DNA of 64,000 nucleotides, taken from JAHRAW01 sp965262585. Its GTDB lineage: Bacteria > Pseudomonadota > Gammaproteobacteria > Arenicellales > Poriferihabitantaceae. Positions 1 to 8,906 of this stretch are shown one piece after another (positions within the stretch are counted from its first letter, which is position 1; the number at the start of each line of letters is the position of its first letter). Made by a program: the position numbers and the translations under genes. Below the pieces are notes generated by a model, which was not told the origin of the DNA, made no database searches, and saw only the letters and a program-made list of their open reading frames with translations. The stretch is taken from positions 372,001 through 436,000 of the forward strand of contig OZ253546.1 of assembly GCA_965262585.1 (NCBI GenBank), written 5' to 3'.

Positions 1-301
1 GCTTGCCCTGCTCAAGGGTCATCATCAAAGCCAGATCTTCCTGATTTTCCAGCATCAACTCATACCAACGCCGCAGAATGGCGGCGCGCTCTTTGGCTAA
101 TAATCCGCGCCAGCCAGCCAACGCCCGGTGCGCGTGGCCGATGGCTTCCCGGGTCTCTTCGCCGCCCATCTCCGGGACACCGGCGATGACCGAGCCATCG
201 GCGGGATTGATAACCTCGATGGTGCCGCCGGCGGTGGCGTCCAGCCATTGGCCGTTGATATGGCATTGTTGGCGGTATAACGCTTGATTATGCAGTTTCA
301 T
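1..301 (-). CDS. gabD: Succinate-semialdehyde dehydrogenase, N-terminal part (cut by window edge)
   Basis: About 100 N-terminal residues are present; the rest lies left of base 1. The ATG at 301 gives a protein with the family's start: an INGQWLDA segment, then a VINPADGS turn, RALAGWR and KERAAILRRW, ending in MTLEQGK. These are typical of NAD(P)-dependent succinate-semialdehyde dehydrogenases, which oxidise succinate semialdehyde to succinate in GABA breakdown. The catalytic Cys and Glu lie outside the window. It is downstream of purA on the same strand with a 48-base gap, so co-transcription is possible. A related aldehyde dehydrogenase such as glutarate-semialdehyde dehydrogenase cannot be excluded from this fragment. 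Confidence 0.85.
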   Translation of the reverse strand, partial: MKLHNQALYRQQCHINGQWLDATAGGTIEVINPADGSVIAGVPEMGGEETREAIGHAHRALAGWRGLLAKERAAILRRWYELMLENQEDLALMMTLEQGK

Positions 302-349
302 AGGTTGTTCCGACTCCGGTGCAGGTGGATTGTGCCGGGTTGGCGGCGG

Positions 350-1687
<1,338 letters not shown>

Positions 1688-1714
1688 GCCGAAAATTAGA
1701 TGCTGCGAGGAGAA

Positions 1715-1903
1715 CTAGCGCGCTAAGTACAGCAACACCAGACCAACTGCCATGCTGGCGGCGCCGATTATGCGCAGGGTTGAATCGTTCAGTTTAACCA
1801 TGGCCACCATGATTCTCTTGAATCTGACCGGGTTGGCAAACGGAATAATGCCCTCCATCACCAAACAAAGGGCAAAGGCGGTCAGGATATCATGCCAGTC
1901 CAT
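1715..1903 (-). CDS. DUF2065 small inner-membrane protein (YjeT-like)
   Basis: A 62-residue protein starting MDWHDILTAFALCLVMEGI, with two hydrophobic segments (about residues 6-24 and 41-60) separated by a short basic loop. DUF2065 proteins are known for sitting between hflC and purA in gammaproteobacteria, as here; their function is unknown. I chose the ATG at 1903 over the open frame reaching 1936 because the extra 11 residues are not family-like and the family begins at MDW/MWQ. No strong Shine-Dalgarno site is visible. Confidence 0.85.
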   Translation of the reverse strand: MDWHDILTAFALCLVMEGIIPFANPVRFKRIMVAMVKLNDSTLRIIGAASMAVGLVLLYLAR

Positions 1904-1969
1904 GCAATTTGACGGGGTCGAGCCGGACGGGGCCAAGCGGGGCCGACGGGGCCGAACAGGACTAGGTTG

Positions 1970-2848
1970 CTAGTTGGTTTCTGTGGGTTTCGACTGCTTA
2001 AAGTAGCGAAAGAAATCCGCGCTTGGGTCGAGGATTATCAGGCTATCCTTGCTGTCAAAGGTCGCCCGGTAGGCGTTCAAACTGCGGTATAGATTGTAAA
2101 ACTCGCGGTTTTTGCCGAAGGATCGGGCGTAGATGTCGGTGGCCACGGCGTCGCCTTCGCCGCGCAGGCGTTGGCCGTCTCGCTCGGCATTAGCCAGCAT
2201 AATCTGGCGCATGCGATCCGCATTGGCGCGAATTTTTTCCGCTTGTTCTTCGCCCTGGGCGCGCAGTTCTTTGGCCACGCGCTCGCGCTCGGCGTTCATT
2301 CGGTCGTATACCCGCTCGCTGATGGCCGGGTCGAGATCAACTCGTTTCAGGCGCACGTCGATGATTTCGATGCCGAGGCTGGCGGCGTCCGTGTCCATCG
2401 CCCGGCGCACTACATCCATAATCTGCAACCGGTCTCCGGAAATCACATCTTGCACCGTACGCTTGCCAAATTCCTGGCGCAGGCTGTCGTTGACGCGCTG
2501 GGAAAGCCGCGAACGCGCGTTGGCTTTGCGCCCCTGCAGGCGGGTGTAATACTGATGCACATCGCGGATTCGCCATTTGACGAAGGAATCCACCACCAGA
2601 TTTTTCTTCTCACCGGTCAGGTACAATTCAGGGTCGGCGTCCATGGTCTGCACACGGGCGTCGAAATACCGCACGTTGTTGACGAAGGGAACCTTGAAAT
2701 GCAGCCCCGGCTTGAGGCTGGAATCAATGATTTCGCCGAACTTGAACACGATGGCCCGTTCCCGCTCATCGATGACGAACACCGATGCAGAAAACAGGGC
2801 CGCGCCGATGGCGGCGATAATCAGGAACAACATGGTTTTGCCTTTCAT
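1970..2848 (-). CDS. hflC: HflC, FtsH protease modulator (SPFH protein)
   Basis: 292 aa. An N-terminal signal-anchor (about residues 5-27) is followed by an SPFH/band-7 domain beginning VIDERERAIVFKFGEI, then a charged helical region rich in RA, EQ and AERD typical of HflC (MNAERERVAKELRAQGEEQAEKI is split over two helices). HflC with HflK forms a large periplasm-facing complex on the inner membrane that cages FtsH and controls its access to membrane substrates. The partner gene hflK lies directly upstream on the same strand, separated by a tandem-repeat spacer. Length is slightly below that of the E. coli protein. Confidence 0.95.
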   Translation of the reverse strand: MKGKTMLFLIIAAIGAALFSASVFVIDERERAIVFKFGEIIDSSLKPGLHFKVPFVNNVRYFDARVQTMDADPELYLTGEKKNLVVDSFVKWRIRDVHQYYTRLQGRKANARSRLSQRVNDSLRQEFGKRTVQDVISGDRLQIMDVVRRAMDTDAASLGIEIIDVRLKRVDLDPAISERVYDRMNAERERVAKELRAQGEEQAEKIRANADRMRQIMLANAERDGQRLRGEGDAVATDIYARSFGKNREFYNLYRSLNAYRATFDSKDSLIILDPSADFFRYFKQSKPTETN

Positions 2849-2865
2849 ATTCGATTTCCTTGAAG

Positions 2866-2929
2866 TTGCGACTCGATGTTTGCGACTAGATGTTTGCGAC
2901 TAGGGGGTTGCGACTCGATGGTTGCGACT
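2866..2929. repeat. 14-bp tandem repeat, five copies, in the hflK-hflC spacer
   Basis: The octamer TTGCGACT recurs at 2866, 2880, 2894, 2908 and 2922, an exact 14-bp period with small changes in the linkers. It fills nearly all of the 79-bp gap between hflK and hflC, and the hflK stop codon (2928-2930 on the plus strand) lies in the copy nearest hflK. Because the stop is in the first repeat to be transcribed, copy-number change should alter spacing to hflC rather than the HflK protein. Confidence 0.95.
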
Positions 2930-4208
2930 AGTTACGTCCGGTGGTGCGGTCGATATTGCGGCTTGATCCTGACCCATCACCGCCCTGCCCGTCTCCGGAT
3001 TGAGCGGAAATGCCCGATAGCGGACGGTTGGGGAGGGAGGATGAATTGCGGTCGCGCAACAACTGATCCAGCGGCAAATACATTACGCTGTCGCCGCCCT
3101 GCTGGTCGATCATCATCTTGCTGGAATTGCTCAGCACCTCCTCCATGGCCTCAATATACAGCCGGTCGCGGGTCACTTCCGGGGCCTTGAGGTACTCGTT
3201 CAACACCTGATCGAAGCGCGAGGACTGACCTACGGCTTTGGCAACGGTGGACTCTTTATAGGCTTCCGCTTCCTGAGTAATGCGCGCCGCGAAACCCCGC
3301 GCCTTGGGGATGATGTCGTTGGCGTAGGCCTGAGCGAGATTTTTGATGCGTTCTTCATCTTCGCGCGCACGCACCACGTCGTCGAAGGCGTTTTTCACCT
3401 GACTCGGTGGCTGGGCGTTCTGCATTTCCACGGTGCGAATGTTGATGCCGGTCTGGTAGCGGTCGAGAATCCGTTGCACCAGGACCTTGGTTTCCGCCGC
3501 CAGCCGCTCGCGGCCTTCGGTGATGGCAAAATCCATGGTGTTGCGCCCGACTATTTCGCGCACCGCGCTCTCGGTGGCCTGACGCACCACCGTCTCGGCC
3601 ATGTTGCTGATGGTAAATTCGCTGACGTTGAACAGCAGGTTGGTGGGGTTTTTGATGTCGTATTGCACCGCAAATTGGATGTCGATGATGTTTTCATCCT
3701 GAGTCAGCATCAACGCTTCCCTCGGCACCGTGGTCAGGGTGCTGGAGCCTTTACGATAGCCCACCTCGACGGTGTTGACGTGCTGGGCGTTGATGATTTC
3801 CACGCTCTCAATGGGCATGGGGATATGCCAGTGCAACCCGGCGTCCTTGGTTTCTTGATATTTGCCAAAGCGCAACTCAATCGCCTGCTCGCCTTGGTCC
3901 ACCGTATAGACGCCGCTGAACAGCCAAAGCCCAAAACCCACCAGCAACACGATGCCGGCCAAACCGCCGCCGGGGAGGTTGATTCGGCCACCGCTATTGC
4001 CACTGCCACCGCCATTGCTACTACCGCGTCCGCCGCCGAATAATGACTCGAGGCGGGTTTTCACCTCACGAAAAATTTCTTCGAGGTCTGGCGGCCCGTC
4101 GCGAGTGCCCCGCTGTTGGCTTGTGCGTTGGCCGGTGCGTTGCCCGGTTTGTTGCCCCCAGGGGGCTTGCTCGTCTGGACCGTCCGGCCCGGATTGATTC
4201 GAAGACAT
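2928..4208 (-). CDS. hflK: HflK, FtsH protease modulator (SPFH protein)
   Basis: About 426 aa from the ATG at 4208 (MSSNQSGPDGPDEQ); the open frame extends to 4301 but the upstream part is not HflK-like. The N-terminal cytoplasmic tail is low-complexity: Gln/Gly/Arg repeats (TGQRTGQRTSQQ), then a Gly-Ser-Asn-rich stretch. After it come a single membrane span (LAGIVLLVGFGLWLF), the SPFH domain starting YTVDQGEQAIELRFGK, and a long helical region. The C-terminus is again Ser/Gly-rich. It partners HflC in the FtsH-regulating complex. The gene is 99 bp downstream of the TrpD-like gene on the same strand. Calls of family and role are secure. Confidence 0.95.
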   Translation of the reverse strand: MSSNQSGPDGPDEQAPWGQQTGQRTGQRTSQQRGTRDGPPDLEEIFREVKTRLESLFGGGRGSSNGGGSGNSGGRINLPGGGLAGIVLLVGFGLWLFSGVYTVDQGEQAIELRFGKYQETKDAGLHWHIPMPIESVEIINAQHVNTVEVGYRKGSSTLTTVPREALMLTQDENIIDIQFAVQYDIKNPTNLLFNVSEFTISNMAETVVRQATESAVREIVGRNTMDFAITEGRERLAAETKVLVQRILDRYQTGINIRTVEMQNAQPPSQVKNAFDDVVRAREDEERIKNLAQAYANDIIPKARGFAARITQEAEAYKESTVAKAVGQSSRFDQVLNEYLKAPEVTRDRLYIEAMEEVLSNSSKMMIDQQGGDSVMYLPLDQLLRDRNSSSLPNRPLSGISAQSGDGQGGDGSGSSRNIDRTTGRN

Positions 4209-4307
4209 TCGATTTTTTCCCGCTGTTTTTTTCGCCAGGGTAATGGAATTTGCGCCAAAGACGCATTCGAGCGGCTGATTATAACACAACACCGCCGGCA
4301 AAAGTCA

Positions 4308-5447
4308 TCATTGTCGAGCCGCCGTAAAATGCCGCATGGCTGCCCCTGAGTCGAGGGCCGCACGCACTTGTTCGGCGCCCTGCCCGAGATCCTCGGCACG
4401 GGCACTGTGAAACAGGCAGATGGCGCCGCCGTAAATCAGGCTATCGCGCATCGCGCCGCCCTCCCCGGCCAACGCCGCCACACCCAGTTCAACACAGTGC
4501 GCGGCGGTTTCTCGGATATTCAGCGGCGAAACAATCCCCGCCTCATCGGAACCGGGATACACCGGCGTCTCCCGCAGCAGTTGCGGCGGCACGGGAATCA
4601 TCCGGGCGGCTTGCTCGATACCGACCTGTTCGGGGGTAACCCGCACTTGCTGGTCGTCGCCGTCTCCGTAATAGTGGAAAAATTTCGCCGCCTGACTGAG
4701 GGACGGAATACAACCGCCTTCGACGCCGCGCACAATCAGCGCGCCGTGATAACCCGCTTCCCGCGCCAGCAGGCTGTATACCGGCGGGTAGGCTTTGTGT
4801 ACATAACCGGTGCAAAGATGGGTTTTGCCCGTTGCCCGCAGCGGCCCAAGCAGCACTTCCAGAGTGGTGAGGCAGGCACGTTTGACCATTTGCGCGCGCA
4901 GTTCCACGAGGCGGTGCAACTTGGGAATGTATTGGGATTGATCCAGATACGCCCAACCGATGTGCCGGTCGGCAATGCGCCGGGACGCTTCTTCGGGGGT
5001 TAGATCCACCGGAATTTTGGCCGCCGCATAAACCGCGTGATGGGTAACGCCGTATTTGGGGCCCACCGCACGCAGTCCGTGGGAATACGCATTCAGTCCG
5101 CAAGCGGCAAGCACCGGCCCAAGGAATGGCGTGGCCGGTACACCTCGGGCGTAGCCGTTGAACGGATCGGCGATGTCAATGAGCACATCGCAATCCACCG
5201 TCTGGCTGTGCACCGCTTCCAGCAACGCATCCAGCGCACCGAGATTTTCCTCGTCGGTCTCCCGCTTCATGCGCATGGCGATGAGGTAGATACCGGCCTG
5301 CACCGGGTCCACCTGCCCTTCGATGATTATGCGCATGGCGTCCCGCGAGTCGGCACGGCTGATGGACTTGCTCATCTCCGGCCCGGTGGCGACTTGTTGC
5401 AGGTAGCCACGCATGCGCGCCGGCGGAGTCGGTTGGTGGTGCTTCAA
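4308..5447 (-). CDS. TrpD-like glycosyltransferase family protein (YbiB-type)
   Basis: 379 aa, related to anthranilate phosphoribosyltransferase. Visible family marks are an N-terminal helical domain with AMRIIIEGQVDPVQAGIYLIAMR split by small changes, a SHGLRAVGPKYG segment at the usual glycine-loop position, and the central GWAYLDQSQYIPKLHRLVELR ... LEVLLGPLRATGK block that replaces the TrpD R-LGIRT-NLLGPL motif. The canonical GTGGD phosphoribosyl-pyrophosphate loop is not seen, so it is unlikely to be tryptophan-biosynthetic TrpD. YbiB-like proteins bind nucleic acid and have no settled reaction. It begins 12 bp after glnA on the same strand. The start is TTG at 5447 or ATG at 5414. Confidence 0.75.
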   Translation of the reverse strand: MKHHQPTPPARMRGYLQQVATGPEMSKSISRADSRDAMRIIIEGQVDPVQAGIYLIAMRMKRETDEENLGALDALLEAVHSQTVDCDVLIDIADPFNGYARGVPATPFLGPVLAACGLNAYSHGLRAVGPKYGVTHHAVYAAAKIPVDLTPEEASRRIADRHIGWAYLDQSQYIPKLHRLVELRAQMVKRACLTTLEVLLGPLRATGKTHLCTGYVHKAYPPVYSLLAREAGYHGALIVRGVEGGCIPSLSQAAKFFHYYGDGDDQQVRVTPEQVGIEQAARMIPVPPQLLRETPVYPGSDEAGIVSPLNIRETAAHCVELGVAALAGEGGAMRDSLIYGGAICLFHSARAEDLGQGAEQVRAALDSGAAMRHFTAARQ

Positions 5448-5459
5448 ATATAGACTGCC

Positions 5460-6869
5460 CTACAGGCTATAGTACATATCGAATTCACAAGGATGAGTTT
5501 CCGACCGCAGGCGGTTCACTTCCTTCATCTTGAGTCGGATGTAGGCGTCAATCATGTCGTCACACATAACCCCGCCGGCGATGAGGAATTCGCGGTCGCC
5601 GTCGAGGGCATCCAGAGCCACATCCAGCCCGTGTGCCACGGTCGGTATCGCTTTTTCTTCTTCCGAAGATAAATCGTATAGGTCTTTGTCAGCCGGTTTG
5701 CCGGGGTCTATTTTGTTCAATATGCCGTCGATCCCGGCCATCAGCATGGCGGAAAACGCCAGATAGGGATTGGCGGTACAGTCGGGGAAGCGGATTTCGA
5801 TGCGCCGCCCTTGGGGATTGGCCTCGTAAGGAATACGGCAGGAAGCGGAGCGGTTGCGCATGGAGTAAGCCAGCAGAGTCGGCGCTTCGAATCCCGGCAC
5901 CAGGCGTTTGTAACTGTTGGTGCTGGCATTGGTGAAGGCGTTAAGGGCCCGCGCATGCTTGAAAATCCCGCCGATGTAGTACAACGCCATTTGGCTCAGG
6001 CCGCCATACTGGTCACCGTCAAAAAGATTCTTCTCATCCTTGAAAACCGACTGATGCACATGCATGCCGGTGCCGTTGTCGCCGACCAACGGCTTGGGCA
6101 TGAAAGTCGCGGTCAGGCCGTGGTTGTGGGCGACGTTATGCACCACATATTTGAGAATCTGCACTTCGTCGGCTTTTTTCACCAGCGTATTGAAGCGCGT
6201 GCCGATCTCGCTTTGGCCGGCGGTGCCTACTTCGTGGTGATGAACTTCCGACTGTACCCCCATGTCAGCCAACACCAGACACATCAATGATCTCACATCG
6301 GCGTGGCTATCCACCGGCGGCACCGGGAAATAGCCGCCCTTGACGCCCGGGCGATGGCCGATATTGCCGTCTTCGTAATCTTTGCCGCTGTTCCAGGACG
6401 CTTCCATGGAGTCAATTTCATAGAAGGCGTTGCCCATTTCATTGTTCCAATGCACCGAATCGAACAAGAAGAATTCATTTTCCGGGCCGAAATAGGCGCG
6501 GTCGCCAATGCCGGTGGATGCCAAATAGGCTTCGGCGCGCTTGGAAATGGAACGGGGATCACGCGCATAGCCCTGCATGTTGGCGGGATCTATGATGCCG
6601 CAACGCAGGTTTACGGTAACTTCCTGATAAAAAGGATCCAGCACCGCCGATTCGGGGTCCGGCATCAAAATCATGTCGGAGTCATCGATATCCTTCCAGC
6701 CGCTGATGGATGAACCATCAAACATTTTACCCACCTTAAAGGTGTTTTCATCCACCACCGAAGTGGGGAACGAGATATGGTGTTCCTTGCCCATGGTGTC
6801 GGTAAAGCGAAAATCTACGAACTTGGCTTCACTGTCTTTAATGAGTTTCAAGGCATCTGCTACGGACAT
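5460..6869 (-). CDS. glnA: Glutamine synthetase, type I
   Basis: 469 aa, the standard length of GSI-beta enzymes. It joins ammonia to glutamate using ATP; cytoplasmic dodecamer. Present are FRFTDTMGKEHHIS near the start, the metal-site EVGTAGQSEIG (preceded by VHHHE), NHGLTATFMPKPL, and NRSASCRIPY. The adenylylation loop near the C-terminus reads DKDLYDLSSEEE, so the regulatory Tyr is present and GlnE-type control is expected. The downstream TrpD-like gene is 12 bp away. Upstream is a 928-bp AT-rich gap; I did not find a convincing sigma-54 promoter or NtrC pair in it by eye. Confidence 0.98.
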   Translation of the reverse strand: MSVADALKLIKDSEAKFVDFRFTDTMGKEHHISFPTSVVDENTFKVGKMFDGSSISGWKDIDDSDMILMPDPESAVLDPFYQEVTVNLRCGIIDPANMQGYARDPRSISKRAEAYLASTGIGDRAYFGPENEFFLFDSVHWNNEMGNAFYEIDSMEASWNSGKDYEDGNIGHRPGVKGGYFPVPPVDSHADVRSLMCLVLADMGVQSEVHHHEVGTAGQSEIGTRFNTLVKKADEVQILKYVVHNVAHNHGLTATFMPKPLVGDNGTGMHVHQSVFKDEKNLFDGDQYGGLSQMALYYIGGIFKHARALNAFTNASTNSYKRLVPGFEAPTLLAYSMRNRSASCRIPYEANPQGRRIEIRFPDCTANPYLAFSAMLMAGIDGILNKIDPGKPADKDLYDLSSEEEKAIPTVAHGLDVALDALDGDREFLIAGGVMCDDMIDAYIRLKMKEVNRLRSETHPCEFDMYYSL

Positions 6870-7095
6870 TGTGACCTCTTTTACGGATTGTTATTGAATG
6901 GGTGAGTTGGCACACGAATCCCGGAAAACCCCAACTGGCGCGCCAATTCTATAATATTTGTTTGGAATATTTGCACCTAGAAATCATGGCTTCATCGGGC
7001 GCCACCAAGGTCATTATCATACCGCAATTACTAGAATACAGGAACATTTTTCTGTTTTTTTCGCGGGTTTCGTTGCGAATTTCGCCCACCCACCA

Positions 7096-7230
7096 CGAAA
7101 AAAGAGCCCGGCACGGGCTCTTATCGTCAATCGGTAATCACACCTATTTCCTCCAACCTCACTTATTACGACCGAGGGTGATTTAGGCTGTGGATCTCCG
7201 TTTTTGCTTCACTGGAAACCCGTGGATAAA
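7096..7230 (-). ncRNA. Candidate small RNA or glnA leader ending at the orphan terminator
   Basis: Reading the minus strand, an extended -10-like TGGTATACA (about 7230-7240) precedes a ~130-base stretch with no open frame of note that ends in the strong terminator at 7098-7122. No known RNA family is recognised by eye. It could be a free small RNA or an attenuated leader of glnA. The terminator is firm; the 5' end and the existence of the RNA are inference. Confidence 0.3.
7098..7122 (-). terminator. Intrinsic terminator on the minus strand, upstream of glnA
   Basis: A perfect 9-bp stem AAGAGCCCG / CGGGCTCTT with a 3-base loop, followed on the minus strand by six T residues. It lies 229 bp upstream of the glnA start, where no minus-strand protein gene ends, so it terminates either a small RNA or a glnA leader transcript. 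On the plus strand the hairpin has no T-tract. Confidence 0.85.
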
Positions 7231-7570
7231 ATGTATACCAATTTCCGCGCCATCACCCGGCTGATTCTTGTTTGTTACTTAATCGTAATAATCCGATGCG
7301 GCATTTTGTAGGCATCCAATATAAATGTATTTGTTTATAAAACATAAATAATTAGTTGTTTATAATGGTAATTTATGAGAAATATTAACATAAATGATAG
7401 AAATCGCATCCTTAAATCTGCAAACGCCGTAGCCCGTTCCTTAAAGCGTAGTGTCCGACCGGATTCCCCATCCGCAGTTATTCCTGTAAGACTCAGTTGA
7501 GAATACCAACGGGCTGATACGGTAATATTTCCCCAAAACTTATGATTTTGCGACCATCCGAATCTCGCAA

Positions 7571-7681
7571 CTGGCACAGGTGGTCAACCAGATCAACAAC
7601 CTGCTGCGTAAATGCCGTGGCATGAAAGCACCGAATCAGGCACTATTCGGCATAAATCCCCCTATTGCACCTCAAGGTTGA
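7571..7681 (+). pseudogene. 3' remnant of an IS30-family transposase
   Basis: The last 36 codons encode LAQVVNQINNLLRKCRG, then MKAPNQALFGINPPIA and a stop. This matches the C-terminal end of IS30-family DDE transposases, where an INNRPRKCL-type segment is followed by TPNE-FF-INPPVAL. No upstream catalytic part in frame can be found, so only a relic remains. It sits just 117 bp before the motor-like pair and suggests past insertion and deletion in this gap. No intact inverted repeats were identified. Confidence 0.8.
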
Positions 7682-7797
7682 ATCCAAGGGCGCATACAGC
7701 CGGATACCTCAACTTATGCGGTTAGGTTATAATCCCGGCGATAACCGCCCTGCGAATACGCCCGCCCCCGGTCGGCGAGGGCATACAGGAGAGAACC

Positions 7798-8895
7798 ATG
7801 CCCAGCACTAAAACCAGTAGCAAAACCAGCACTAAAACCAATAACATGCCCAAAACCAGCAACGAAACAAATCCCCCATCTACAATGGAAAGCCTCCAGC
7901 CTCGTTACACCCGCAACGTGCTGTTGCAGATGTTGGCGGTGTTCCTGTTGCTGTTGGTGGTGATCATCTGGCAGTGGGATGTGGTGTATCAGATTTATCT
8001 GAAAAACCAGATCAACGCCATCGGCTGGGTTGTCAACGGCGGTATCTTGCTGCTGTTTTTCTGTGGACTTGCGGTGTTGGTGGGGCGTTTTTTCGAATAC
8101 CGCGCTCAGGAATCCACCATCGCCCGGTTTCTGCTCGACCTCGAATCTGGCTTGGATCCATTGTTGGAAGCGGGCCCGCGTTGCATGCTTGCCGAGCGTT
8201 ATCGCACCCTGTGGGAACTCAATCGGCGACACGCGAGCATCAACCAGAGCGCGCTGGCGGCGACCCTGATGGCGTTGGAATCGAGCCGCAACAGTTTCCC
8301 GAAGTTTGTCCACAATGTGCTGATTCTCACCGGCGTTTTCGGCACCATCATTTCGCTGTCGCTAGCCCTGTTGGGTGCCTCGGATATGATTCACGGTACC
8401 GCCCCGGCGGGCGATCAGGCAAGCGGCCTCGGCACTATGATTTTCGGCATGTCCACCGCGCTGTCCACCACCCTGACCGCGATTCTCGCCTATCTCATCT
8501 TCGGTTATTTCTACATCAAACTCACCGACACCCAGACCTACCTCATCAGTCGCATCGAAGAAGTCACCGCCACCATCCTGCTGCCGCACTTGCACATCAA
8601 CCAGAGCGTGGAAAAGGATTACTCCGACAGCGTGCGCAGTGCCGCCCAGTTGATCGAGCGGTTTGACCAATCCCAGCAGCGATACGAAGGCGCGGTTCAA
8701 GCCCTGCTCGAAGCCACCCAGTCGTTGTCCAGTCTATTGGCCGCCGATCAAGACTCCGACGCCATTGGCCGCGAGGAAATCGAAGCGATGCTGGCGCGCC
8801 TCGGCGAACAGCAACAGCGTTCCGCCGAGGACAACCGCGCGCTCTTGTCCGAAGCGGTCGGCTTGTTGCGCGAAGGCTTCCGCCTGCGCAAATAG
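7798..8895 (+). CDS. MotA/TolQ/ExbB-type proton-channel protein of unknown system
   Basis: 365 aa. Four membrane spans are predicted by eye: about residues 41-60, 76-97, 172-194 and 210-238. The last two carry the family core (LILTGVFGTIISLSLALLG, then GLGTMIFGMSTALSTTLTA), the part that lines the ion path in MotA, TolQ and ExbB. A charged helical tail follows (about 245-365), likely cytoplasmic coiled coil. The N-terminal 30 residues are Lys/Thr/Ser repeats. The start is well supported by AGGAGAG four bases before the ATG. The next gene encodes a single-span partner with a membrane Asp. It is not TolQ or ExbB proper, since no TolR, TolA, TonB or Pal is nearby. Zorya ZorA is a distant comparison only, as no zorC, zorD or zorE is present. 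Confidence 0.8.
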   Translation: MPSTKTSSKTSTKTNNMPKTSNETNPPSTMESLQPRYTRNVLLQMLAVFLLLLVVIIWQWDVVYQIYLKNQINAIGWVVNGGILLLFFCGLAVLVGRFFEYRAQESTIARFLLDLESGLDPLLEAGPRCMLAERYRTLWELNRRHASINQSALAATLMALESSRNSFPKFVHNVLILTGVFGTIISLSLALLGASDMIHGTAPAGDQASGLGTMIFGMSTALSTTLTAILAYLIFGYFYIKLTDTQTYLISRIEEVTATILLPHLHINQSVEKDYSDSVRSAAQLIERFDQSQQRYEGAVQALLEATQSLSSLLAADQDSDAIGREEIEAMLARLGEQQQRSAEDNRALLSEAVGLLREGFRLRK

Positions 8896-8906
8896 CGGTT
8901 AGGCCA

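Larger units (their letters stand above)
6870..7797. other. Long AT-rich intergenic region between glnA and the motor-like pair
   Basis: 928 bp without a convincing complete gene. It holds, from left to right, the glnA upstream region, an orphan minus-strand intrinsic terminator (7098-7122), a strongly AT-rich stretch around 7310-7420, and the 3' end of a dead IS30-type transposase (7571-7681). A weak 80-codon minus-strand open frame at 7335-7577 has no recognisable features. The last 25 bases before 7798 carry a strong Shine-Dalgarno site for the next gene. Confidence 0.7.

Noticed and set aside
6870..7000. Sigma-54 promoter and NtrC sites for glnA
   Set aside because: TTGGCAC-like and TTGCACC-like fragments exist but lack the right spacing and orientation.
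7335..7577. 80-codon minus-strand open frame in the glnA upstream gap
   Set aside because: Low-complexity, AT-driven, overlaps the transposase relic, no Shine-Dalgarno site and no recognisable motif.
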